Below are positions 39,797-46,031 of a stretch of 64,000 nucleotides of DNA, piece by piece. Source of the DNA: Herbiconiux moechotypicola (lineage in GTDB: Bacteria > Actinomycetota > Actinomycetes > Actinomycetales > Microbacteriaceae). The notes beneath the pieces were generated by a model, which saw only the letters and a list, made by a program, of their open reading frames with translations, did no database searches and had not been told where the DNA came from. Where the stretch lies: assembly GCF_024979255.1 (NCBI RefSeq), contig NZ_JANLCN010000003.1, positions 353,684 through 417,683 on the forward strand. Reading direction: 5' to 3'. Numbering within the stretch: the first letter of the stretch is position 1; each line of letters starts with the position of its first letter. The position numbers were made by a program, and so were the translations under genes.

Positions 39797-40101
39797 CCCA
39801 GACCGCCGGCCAGTCGACCCGCGAGGTCGCCGACGCCCTGATCGCCCTCGGGACGGAACTACTGAAGGCAGAGGCCGTTCAGTGGTCCCCCGCCCCGGTG
39901 CCCCAGCCCCGCGACGACACGACCGAACGCGCGTCCGGCGGCCACTCCGACCCCGTCCCGCGCATCGTCACCGACGAGCGCCGCCTCGCAGTCCGGGCCG
40001 CCGTGACCGGCGCATACCGCGCGATGGACTCGGCCGTCGACGACCTCGACCGGGCCCGCGTCGATCTGGAGCTCGCGGTCGCCACCTGGAACGGCGACTA
40101 A
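39793..40101 (+). CDS. hypothetical helical protein
   Basis: 102 aa from ATG 39793. Two Ala-rich helices (STREVADALIALGTELLKAE; AVTGAYRAMDSAVDDLDRAR) are joined by a Pro-rich linker. Unknown. Last gene before the operator-rich sigma region. Confidence 0.6.
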   Translation: MTQTAGQSTREVADALIALGTELLKAEAVQWSPAPVPQPRDDTTERASGGHSDPVPRIVTDERRLAVRAAVTGAYRAMDSAVDDLDRARVDLELAVATWNGD

Positions 40102-40137
40102 TCCTGGCCCGAATTCGGCGACACCCCGATTGGGGTC

Positions 40138-40167
40138 TCGCGTAAGACGTCTCACGTGACTTAGACA
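40138..40167 (+). promoter_or_regulatory. palindrome-containing promoter before sigma gene
   Basis: TCGCGT (40138-40143), 17 nt, TTAGAC (40161-40166). The palindrome CGTAAGACGTCTCACG (40141-40156) has one change from the perfect copies. It is one of two such sites before the sigma-like gene. Confidence 0.65.
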
Positions 40168-40206
40168 TGTCCCTTGAAACCATCCGCACGTCGACCCTGC
40201 CGAGCA

Positions 40207-40224
40207 GCGTAAGACGTCTCACGC
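40207..40224 (+). promoter_or_regulatory. operator at sigma gene ribosome site
   Basis: GCGTAAGACGTCTCACGC (one mismatch in 18 bp), 13 nt before ATG 40238 and next to its SD (AAGGAAAG). It lies downstream of the promoter at 40138, so a bound protein could act as a roadblock. Confidence 0.65.
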
Positions 40225-40237
40225 AAGGAAAGATCAA

Positions 40238-41038
40238 ATGAACAGCTTCCAGTCCGTCCTCTCCGACGTCTTCGACCGCGCGCAGGAGCGCCGGCTGTCC
40301 GTCGACGACGAGCGTGTCGCCATCGCCAAAGCCAAGCTCGGCGACGACTCGGCCACCATCGAGCTCGTCTACGCCTACGCCGCCGCCCTCCGGAACGCGG
40401 TCGCCCAGTACCGGCACGCGGGCGGCGCTGACGCCTCGGACTCCTACTCGTCGGAGGACCTCCGCTCCGCGGCCGTTACGGGCCTGATCGAGGCGATCCA
40501 GGCATTCGACCCCGAGCACCATGAGCGCTTGGCGGCGGTAGTGTCGGGCTACGTCCACGACTCGATCTCGACGAACGTCCTCGGGCCCGTCGCCTTCGCC
40601 GTGCCTGCCCGCAGCCTGAAGCGGTTCTACGGCATCCTCCGGGCCGCCGAGGGCAACGTGTTCGAGGCCGCGAAGCTCGCCCCCGAATTCGAGATGCGGA
40701 CCGAGACCTTCGCGGCGATCCTCGCGGCCGTCCGCGACGTCTCCTCCTACGACTCACTCACGACGTCCGGAGTCGACGACCTCGCGCCCGAACCCGCAGC
40801 GTACCCGATCTGGGAGTCCGGCACTGCCGACGCTGAGGACCGCGTCCTCGTCGAAGCTGCCTTCGCCGCAGTCGACACACTGGAGGCCGACGTGTGCCGC
40901 CTGGCCTACGGCTTCACCGACTACGAGCCCGTACCCGACGCCGAGATCGGCCACCGCCTCGGCCTGTCCCGCCAGAAGACCCAGCGTACCCGCACCTCCG
41001 CGCTGACGAAGATGCGCGAAGCATTGGCAGTTGCGTGA
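40238..41038 (+). CDS. sigma-70-family-like factor (phage)
   Basis: 266 aa. Region 2-like text: SEDLRSAAVTGLIEAIQAFDPE at about 70-91, then SGYVHDSIS. Region 3-like PARSLKRFYGILRAAEG near 125. Region 4 with a helix-turn-helix: VDTLEADVCRLAYGFTD near 208, then DAEIGHRLGLSRQKTQRTRT and a final AL-KMREAL. It should bind host RNA polymerase and redirect it. Palindromic operators stand before and at the end of the gene, so it appears tightly controlled. Confidence 0.75.
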   Translation: MNSFQSVLSDVFDRAQERRLSVDDERVAIAKAKLGDDSATIELVYAYAAALRNAVAQYRHAGGADASDSYSSEDLRSAAVTGLIEAIQAFDPEHHERLAAVVSGYVHDSISTNVLGPVAFAVPARSLKRFYGILRAAEGNVFEAAKLAPEFEMRTETFAAILAAVRDVSSYDSLTTSGVDDLAPEPAAYPIWESGTADAEDRVLVEAAFAAVDTLEADVCRLAYGFTDYEPVPDAEIGHRLGLSRQKTQRTRTSALTKMREALAVA

Positions 41039-41049
41039 GATGACTCACG
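41034..41049 (+). promoter_or_regulatory. operator over sigma gene stop codon
   Basis: CGTGAGATGACTCACG (41034-41049) keeps both outer arms (CGTGAG, CTCACG) and covers the sigma stop TGA 41036-41038. A TTGCGT precedes it, but no good -10 follows, and the terminator at 41057 comes next. A site at the gene end recalls the stoperators of mycobacteriophage L5. Confidence 0.6.
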
Positions 41050-41056
41050 CGAGTTG

Positions 41057-41085
41057 AGCCCTCGACCTTCGGGTCGGGGGCTTTT
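41057..41085 (+). terminator. intrinsic terminator
   Basis: AGCCCTCGACC / GGTCGGGGGCT stem with a 4-nt loop (41068-41071) and TTTT. It ends the sigma gene transcript. Confidence 0.85.
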
Positions 41086-41109
41086 CTCGTTTCCCAGCCT
41101 CTTCCCCAC

Positions 41110-41138
41110 TTGCGTGAGACTACTCACGCGACTACTCT
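41110..41138 (+). promoter_or_regulatory. palindrome-containing promoter
   Basis: TTGCGT (41110-41115), 17-nt spacer, TACTCT (41133-41138). The operator variant CGTGAGACTACTCACG lies at 41113-41128. It drives the gene at 41192. Confidence 0.7.
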
Positions 41139-41156
41139 CGACTCCATTAAATTCAG

Positions 41157-41172
41157 CGTGAGACGTCTCGCG
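41157..41172 (+). promoter_or_regulatory. operator in 5' leader
   Basis: CGTGAGACGTCTCGCG, one mismatch from the perfect palindrome, just after the expected start of transcription (about 41145) and 20 nt before GTG 41192. The promoter at 41110 plus this site repeat the two-operator layout seen before the sigma gene. Confidence 0.6.
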
Positions 41173-41191
41173 CGAGATGATCGGAGCCCAC

Positions 41192-41704
41192 GTGTCCATC
41201 CAGATTGCAACCGCCATCTTCCCGACCGACTTCGCAGTCGAGGGCTACGACCCCTCGGCGGCGCGGTGGACCGCCGGGAAGGTCCGCCACATCGTGCGCG
41301 CCATGAGCGGCGCCCCGTGCATCATCACGACCGACGCGAGGACGGGCTTCACCCTCATAGGGGCCCGCCTCCTAGAGGTCCGAGACGCCCCGGGCGGGGT
41401 CGAGATCCTGACCTCGGACGGCACCGCGCCCTACTGGTCGAGCCTCGACACCGTCGGCCCGACGATCATCCCCCTGACCGGCGACGGCGAGAAGTGGCGT
41501 TCGATCGACTCCTACCGCGCCGAGCAGGACCTCGCCCTAGCCCGCGCCCACCGCGACGCCGACCCACACGCCCCGGGCCGTTGGATCGCCACCCCCGGCC
41601 TCGACTACGTGGATGTCACCTTTACCCCCGACAAGTCCGACCCCCGCTATGCCGAGCCGGGCGACTACTTCTTCCGCCGCTACGCCCTGCACGAGCTGGG
41701 CTAG
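41192..41704 (+). CDS. hypothetical phage protein
   Basis: 170 aa from GTG 41192 with SD GGAG 5 nt upstream; ATG 41177 is an alternative without SD. IQIATAIFPTDFAVEGYDPSAARW at the start, then beta-rich text with many Asp and Trp. No family recognised. Under the same operators as the sigma gene. Its stop overlaps the stop of the opposite gene. Confidence 0.62.
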   Translation: MSIQIATAIFPTDFAVEGYDPSAARWTAGKVRHIVRAMSGAPCIITTDARTGFTLIGARLLEVRDAPGGVEILTSDGTAPYWSSLDTVGPTIIPLTGDGEKWRSIDSYRAEQDLALARAHRDADPHAPGRWIATPGLDYVDVTFTPDKSDPRYAEPGDYFFRRYALHELG

Positions 41705-41991
41705 CTCCGCCGCACCGCCGACGCCCACACCCAGGCTCGCATCGTCGACCCGTCACGCATCGTGAACTCCACCCACACGGCACGGTCAGTCCAGGCAACC
41801 GCCCGCCCGTCGACGAGGACGGGCATCTCGGGGAAGCGTACCCATGCCTTCACCGGCACGGGCTCGCTGGCCTCGCGGACCTCTGCCGCTCCGCGCTCAC
41901 CCTCAGACAGCGAGATCGGCCGCGGACGGACGAGCATCTCGTTCAGCGCGGCGTCGGTGACGTCGGACCCGTAGCGGCGATTAGATCCCAT
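41701..41991 (-). CDS. hypothetical protein, SOS-box controlled
   Basis: 96 aa. ATG 41991 comes right after the SOS-like palindrome; TATATT lies 6 nt before it on the minus strand, so the transcript is predicted to be leaderless and blocked by LexA. The longer frame from 42027 would run through the operator and is rejected. Polar N-terminus, beta-rich end with many Trp (WVEFTMRDGSTMRAWVWAS). Function unknown. Confidence 0.65.
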   Translation of the reverse strand: MGSNRRYGSDVTDAALNEMLVRPRPISLSEGERGAAEVREASEPVPVKAWVRFPEMPVLVDGRAVAWTDRAVWVEFTMRDGSTMRAWVWASAVRRS

Positions 41992-42013
41992 GATTCGAAT
42001 ATATGTTCGAATC
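41992..42013 (-). promoter_or_regulatory. SOS-like box over minus-strand -10
   Basis: 22-bp near-perfect palindrome with core TCGAATATATGTTCGA (41995-42010), one base off the LexA consensus TCGAAC-N4-GTTCGA. It contains the minus-strand -10 TATATT (41998-42003) of the gene starting at 41991. LexA here would block the promoter directly. Confidence 0.72.
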
Positions 42014-42035
42014 GCACGGCACGCCAAGCGAAACG

Positions 42036-42239
42036 CTACTCAGCCTCCCTGGTCGCCTTCTCGATCGCAGCCTCTCTGATCCACCGAGCAACGGGGACCC
42101 TGGGCTCCTCTCGCGCAGCGGCCGCCTCCACGAGCGCCCTCTCGGCCTCCGTGAAGCTGACGTTCTTGACGTGCTCGCGGCGCTCATCGACTGCCGGTCG
42201 ACCCCGCGAGACCGATCGCTTCTGAGCTTTGAACGCCAT
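42036..42239 (-). CDS. ribbon-helix-helix regulator
   Basis: 67 aa from ATG 42239. KNVSFTEAERALVEAAAARE (strand and first helix) then VPVARWIREAAIEKA (second helix) fit the ribbon-helix-helix fold of CopG/MobC type. A perfect TATAAT lies 6 nt upstream, so the mRNA is leaderless; the frame from 42275 would include the promoter and is rejected. Probably a repressor acting on the two ATCC-N4-GGAT sites next to it. Confidence 0.72.
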   Translation of the reverse strand: MAFKAQKRSVSRGRPAVDERREHVKNVSFTEAERALVEAAAAREEPRVPVARWIREAAIEKATREAE

Positions 42240-42245
42240 GAAACC

Positions 42246-42318
42246 ATTATATCCGTATGGATAATTGACACTCAACCCGTGCCGGCGTATCGTGTCACCT
42301 CAATTGATCCATACGGAT
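42246..42318. promoter_or_regulatory. divergent promoters with two operators
   Basis: Minus strand: TTGAGT (42270-42275), 18 nt, TATAAT (42246-42251). Plus strand: TTGACA (42265-42270), 17 nt, TATCGT (42288-42293). The -35 boxes overlap. ATCCGTATGGAT (42251-42262) borders the minus -10, and ATCCATACGGAT (42307-42318), its exact reverse complement, lies after the plus start site. This gives one switch with one operator per direction. Confidence 0.72.
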
Positions 42319-42347
42319 TAAAACGAGCGCCAAAGGAGCCCCATCCC

Positions 42348-42512
42348 ATGCCACTCTCGATCACCCAGATCCTCGAAGCCGCCCCGTACATCCTCGTCCC
42401 CGTCAGCGACGAACCGGGCGAGCTCTGGCAGGTCTACTCGGATGGCTCCCGGACGAAGTTCCGCGGATGCGTCATCCCCGAGCCTCGACGACGGGAGCGA
42501 ATCGCCGCTTGA
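42348..42512 (+). CDS. small protein facing the RHH regulator
   Basis: 54 aa from ATG 42348 (SD AAAGGAG). YILVPVSDEPGELWQVYSDGS is clearly related to the minus-strand 33624-33740 product. It is expressed opposite to the RHH regulator from the strong promoter TTGACA-17-TATCGT. Last phage gene before the tRNA-Pro. Function unknown; a switch or immunity role is a guess from position. Confidence 0.6.
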   Translation: MPLSITQILEAAPYILVPVSDEPGELWQVYSDGSRTKFRGCVIPEPRRRERIAA

Positions 42513-42517
42513 TCCGC

Positions 42518-42540
42518 GTTGGGGTCATTCGTTGGGGTCA
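42518..42540 (+). repeat. direct repeat GTTGGGGTCA x2
   Basis: GTTGGGGTCA at 42518-42527 and 42531-42540, 13 bp apart, in the 87-nt gap between the last phage gene and the tRNA. Such repeats near an attachment site can be integrase arm sites; only position supports this. Confidence 0.4.
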
Positions 42541-42582
42541 AATAAGAAAGAGGCCAGCCTCCGAGTTTCGGAAACCGGCCTC
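42541..42582 (-). terminator. tRNA-Pro terminator
   Basis: On the minus strand, GAGGCCGG...CTGGCCTC (one bulge) followed by TTTCTTATTT. It ends the tRNA-Pro transcript before it enters the prophage. Confidence 0.75.
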
Positions 42583-42583
42583 T

Positions 42584-42599
42584 GACCAGGTGTTTCATC

Positions 42600-42604
<5 letters not shown>
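42584..42604. other. candidate attachment core
   Basis: GACCAG (42584-42589) and CTGGTC (42599-42604) form an inverted repeat that includes the CCA end of tRNA-Pro. An integrase core that rebuilds the tRNA 3' end would lie here. The partner site is outside the window, so the boundary is not proven. Confidence 0.45.
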
Positions 42605-42676
<72 letters not shown>

Positions 42677-42896
42677 TGGACAACTTGTCAATAGTACCCC
42701 ATCCGCGACCCGCACTCCGACACCGCGGCCCCGCGCATCCCGTGCACACCGTCCACAAGTCACGCTGCCATAACGGTTGAGACTCCGAGTCCCGTTTCGG
42801 TGAAACAGCCTGGATGCGCGTGCATAGAATCGGTGCAGAGATGCGCCGCGGGGATGACCCGAACGGCCTCCGCGGCGCTCTCCCCCAAAGATCTAT

Positions 42897-42923
42897 GAGT
42901 TTGGGACTCAGTGTCCAAAACTC
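42897..42923 (+). promoter_or_regulatory. TetR-type operator and promoter region
   Basis: GAGTTTGGGAC (42897-42907) and GTCCAAAACTC (42913-42923) form an 11-bp imperfect inverted repeat with a 5-nt centre. CATAAT (42948-42953) lies 5 nt before ATG 42959, so the transcript is probably leaderless. The rest of the 282-nt gap from the tRNA has no gene. Confidence 0.55.
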
Positions 42924-42958
42924 GCGATTTCGGCCCTCGCGGCGTTGCATAATTGAGC

Positions 42959-43618
42959 ATGCCCCAGTCGACAGCCTTACCCGCAGCACCATCCCGACGA
43001 CAGGGCGCGTCCGTCAATCTGGCCGAACCCCGAGCGGCCAGAACCCATGAAGCACTGACGACCGCCCTCTTCGAGCTCCTCCGCGAGCACGACCTCACCG
43101 AGGTGAGCATCTCCGAGCTCTGCCGCCAGGCAGGCGTTCACCGAACCACCTTCTACGGCCACTACGCCGACATCTTCGCCTTCGCGTCCGACGCGTTCGC
43201 GCGCATGCGCGACGAGATGGCGAGCGTCTCAGAAGACGATGCACTCGAAGCATCCTCCGCCGAGTCGCTCACCGCGGCCTACGCCGAGTCGGTGCGCACC
43301 GAGCTCCTCCACGTGCTCGAGAACCGTGCCGCCTACCGCATGATGTTCAACACCCGGGTCGACGCCGGCTTCCGCCGCGAGCTCTTCCAGCGCATGCTGC
43401 GTCGCGCGTCGCTGTCCATCCGCACCTGGCAGTCGCACGGCGTGTGCCTCGACCTCGACACCCCCACGGCCTCCGCCTACATCGCGGGCGGCATGGTGGG
43501 CGTGCTCGAGGAGTGGGCGAACTCCGACGACACCGACGTCGAGGCCCGAACCTCGCACGTCATGGCGGTCTCCCCCGCGTGGTGCGTCACGGTCGACTCC
43601 TCTCATGCACTGAAATAG
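42959..43618 (+). CDS. TetR/AcrR family regulator
   Basis: 219 aa from ATG 42959. HTH in the N-terminal part: ALFELLREHDLTEVSISELC, QAGVHRTTFYGHYADI (about 37-73). The ligand domain is helical. It probably represses itself via the inverted repeat at 42897 and perhaps the downstream ROK and MFS genes, since GTG 43623 follows its stop by only 4 nt. Confidence 0.85.
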   Translation: MPQSTALPAAPSRRQGASVNLAEPRAARTHEALTTALFELLREHDLTEVSISELCRQAGVHRTTFYGHYADIFAFASDAFARMRDEMASVSEDDALEASSAESLTAAYAESVRTELLHVLENRAAYRMMFNTRVDAGFRRELFQRMLRRASLSIRTWQSHGVCLDLDTPTASAYIAGGMVGVLEEWANSDDTDVEARTSHVMAVSPAWCVTVDSSHALK

Positions 43619-43622
43619 GAGC

Positions 43623-44645
43623 GTGCCCGCCTCCGCCTCCGCCGCCCCCTCGCCCGACTCGAGATCCGCACCCGACCGCACCCCCGCATCCGGCCCCAGC
43701 TCTTCCGGGCCCACCGGAGCGCTCGCGCTCGCCGTCGACGTCGGCGGCACGAAGGTCGAAGCCGCCCTCGTCGACTCCGAAGCCCGGCTCGTGCCCGGGT
43801 CGCGCCACCGTGCCCCCACAGGCGCGTCGAGTTCGAGCGACGAGATCGCGGATGCGGTGGGCCGCGTCATCGACGAGACCCTCACCACCCTGCCGCCCGG
43901 CTCCCCCCTCGTGGGAGCCGGGGTCGGCAGCGCCGGCCCCATCTCGGCCGAGCACGGCACCGTCTCGCCCCTGAACCTCGCCGCCTGGCGGGGTTTCCCG
44001 CTCGCCGGGCTGGTCGCCTCCCGCGCCGGTCTCGACCGTGCGGTACTGCGCCTCGACGGCCTCTGCATCCTGCTCGCCGAGCACTGGGTGGGCGCCCTGC
44101 AGGGCTGCCGCACCGCGATGGGGATGGTCGTCTCGACCGGCGTCGGCGGCGGCCTCCTGGTGGAGGGCCGCCTCGTCGGCGGGCGCACGGGCAATGCCGG
44201 GCACATCGGGCAGCTGCAGATCCTCACCCGCCCCGACGACAGCACCGGCCTCGACCTCGACCTCACCCTCGAGAACGTCGCCTCGGGCCCGCACATCGTG
44301 GCCTGGGCCCGACGCCAGGGTTTCGCGGGGAGCACCGGCGAAGAACTCGCCGCGGCCGGCCGTGCGGGCGACCCGATCGCGCGTGCCGCCATCCGCCGCT
44401 CGGCGCGTGCCGTCGGCGAGGGCATCGCGAGCGCGTGCGCCCTGGTCGACCTGGAGGCCGTGGCCATAGGCGGCGGCTTCTCGAAGGTCTCCGACGACTA
44501 CGTCGACCTGGTGCAGGCCGCGGTCGACGACGTCGCCCCGCTCAGCACCATCCGCGGTGTCCGCGTGGTGCGCTCGGCCCTCTCCGACGAGGCGCCCCTC
44601 ATCGGAGCCGCGGGCCTCATCCACCGCGCCGATCTCCTCCCGTGA
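43623..44645 (+). CDS. ROK-family sugar kinase-like protein
   Basis: 340 aa from GTG 43623 (SD AGGAG). A disordered Ser/Pro N-terminus of about 32 residues precedes the ATPase motif LAVDVGGTKVEAAL (36-49). GVGSAGPIS, STGVGGGLLVEGRLVGG and GNAGHIGQLQI (about 199-209) follow. The zinc motif of ROK kinases (GHx9-11CxCGx2GCxE) lacks its Cys residues, so activity or structure may differ. Between a TetR and an MFS gene it may act on an imported sugar. Confidence 0.78.
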   Translation: MPASASAAPSPDSRSAPDRTPASGPSSSGPTGALALAVDVGGTKVEAALVDSEARLVPGSRHRAPTGASSSSDEIADAVGRVIDETLTTLPPGSPLVGAGVGSAGPISAEHGTVSPLNLAAWRGFPLAGLVASRAGLDRAVLRLDGLCILLAEHWVGALQGCRTAMGMVVSTGVGGGLLVEGRLVGGRTGNAGHIGQLQILTRPDDSTGLDLDLTLENVASGPHIVAWARRQGFAGSTGEELAAAGRAGDPIARAAIRRSARAVGEGIASACALVDLEAVAIGGGFSKVSDDYVDLVQAAVDDVAPLSTIRGVRVVRSALSDEAPLIGAAGLIHRADLLP

Positions 44646-44659
44646 GTTCGGCCACCCTC

Positions 44660-44715
44660 CGAGTAGGCGCAATCTGTCGTTTCCCGCTCGGCGAAGCGAC
44701 CGATTGCGCCCACTC
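44660..44715. repeat. imperfect inverted repeat
   Basis: CGAGTAGGCGCAATC (44660-44674) pairs with GATTGCGCCCACTCG (44701-44715), one mismatch, loop about 26 nt. It lies in the 94-nt gap between ROK and MFS genes and may attenuate read-through. No T-tract. Confidence 0.55.
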
Positions 44716-44739
44716 GAGAACGCGGATGCGGATGGCACG

Positions 44740-45921
44740 ATGACAGCGCGGACGAACGCGAGCGGGCCACGTCTCGGGCCGCTGTACGCGGCGGGCTTCG
44801 TCACCGCGTTCGGGGCCAACGGGGTCGCAGCCGTGGTGGGAGGCACGCACGCCGAGCTGGGGCTGTCGCTGGCCTGGCTGGGCCTGTTCCTCGCCCTCTA
44901 CGACGTCGCCGAGCTCATCCTGAAGCCCGTGTTCGGCGCACTCGCCGATCGCATCGGGCCGAAACCCGTCATCGTCGGCGGGCTCCTCGCCTTCGGGGTG
45001 GCGTCGCTGCTCGGGGTCTTCGTCGGGGGCGCGTTCTGGCTGGCGGTGATCCGCCTGCTGCAGGGCGCGGGAGCCTCGGCGTTCTCTCCGGCGTCGTCGG
45101 CAGCGGTGGCCCGGCTCGCTCCGGCCGAGCGCACCGCGACCTACTTCGGCCGATACGGGTCGTGGAAGGGCATCGGATACGCGGGCGGCCCCGTGCTCGG
45201 AGCCCTGATCGTGCTGGTGGCCGACGTGCGGCTGCTGTTCGGTGTGCTCGCGATGCTGGCGTTCGCCACGGCGTTCGCCGTGCAGTTCGCCGTGGCATCG
45301 ATCGCGCCTCACCCGCGGAAACGCTCGACCCTCGCCACCCTGGTGCGGTCGATCACGGCGCGTGACTTCCTCGTGCCCGTCGTGGTGCTCGCCACCGGCA
45401 GTGCTGCGATCGGGGCGCTCACCGGCATGCTGCCCGCGCTCGGCACCGCGATCGGGGTGCCGCTGCTGCTGTCCACCGCGGCGATCGCGGTGCTCGCCAT
45501 CACCTCGGCACTGCTCCAGCCGCTCGCCGGCCGATGGAGCGATGCCGGGCGCTACTCGGCGCGCACCGCCACCATGGCGGGCACGGCGGCGATCGCCGTC
45601 GCCTTCGTGCTCGTGGGGCTGCTGCCGTCGGTCGCCACGATGTTCACCGCCGTGCTGCTCACCGGCCTCGGCGTCGCCCTGCTCACCCCGGTCGCGTTCG
45701 CGCACCTCGCGGCCACCTCGTCGCCCGACCGCCTGGGCCGCACCATGGGCTCCGCCGAACTCGGGCGCGAGACGGGCGACGCCGTCGGGCCCCTCCTCAT
45801 CGGATTCGTCGGCACCGCGAGCCTCCCCCTCGGCTTCGCCGGCTTCGGCGTGCTCGCCACAGCGGCTCTCGCGGTGGCCTCACGGCTCCCCCGCCCCACC
45901 GGTGACCACGGTTCTGCATAA
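44740..45921 (+). CDS. MFS transporter
   Basis: 393 aa from ATG 44740. Twelve hydrophobic segments are visible; GALADRIGPKPVIVGGLLAF (about 65-84) is the MFS loop 2-3 signature GxLaDrxGrkxxl, and RYGSWKGIGYAGGPVLGAL recalls the helix 5 motif. No proven substrate; the tie to a ROK protein suggests sugar or drug export. The last three codons lie inside the inverted repeat at 45911. Confidence 0.85.
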   Translation: MTARTNASGPRLGPLYAAGFVTAFGANGVAAVVGGTHAELGLSLAWLGLFLALYDVAELILKPVFGALADRIGPKPVIVGGLLAFGVASLLGVFVGGAFWLAVIRLLQGAGASAFSPASSAAVARLAPAERTATYFGRYGSWKGIGYAGGPVLGALIVLVADVRLLFGVLAMLAFATAFAVQFAVASIAPHPRKRSTLATLVRSITARDFLVPVVVLATGSAAIGALTGMLPALGTAIGVPLLLSTAAIAVLAITSALLQPLAGRWSDAGRYSARTATMAGTAAIAVAFVLVGLLPSVATMFTAVLLTGLGVALLTPVAFAHLAATSSPDRLGRTMGSAELGRETGDAVGPLLIGFVGTASLPLGFAGFGVLATAALAVASRLPRPTGDHGSA

Positions 45922-45977
45922 GAATCCGGGGGTGCATCCACATAGTGTCGATGCACCCCCGGATTCTTATGCAGAAC
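45911..45977. repeat. perfect 28-bp inverted repeat
   Basis: Arms 45911-45938 and 45950-45977 are exact reverse complements with an 11-nt loop. It sits between the convergent MFS and der genes and contains the MFS stop codon. No T-run follows in either direction. It can act as a two-way terminator, but its perfect length also fits a small mobile or repeated palindromic element. Confidence 0.75.
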
Positions 45978-46031
45978 TGAGGCAGTACCGCACGCCGGCG
46001 CCCGGCGCCCAGCGGCCGGGCAGCCCGCGCC

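Noticed and set aside
40167..40241. 24-codon leader ORF overlapping the sigma start as ATGA
   Set aside because: Its ATG lies directly on the end of the predicted -10 element, too close to be in the transcript, and it has no SD.
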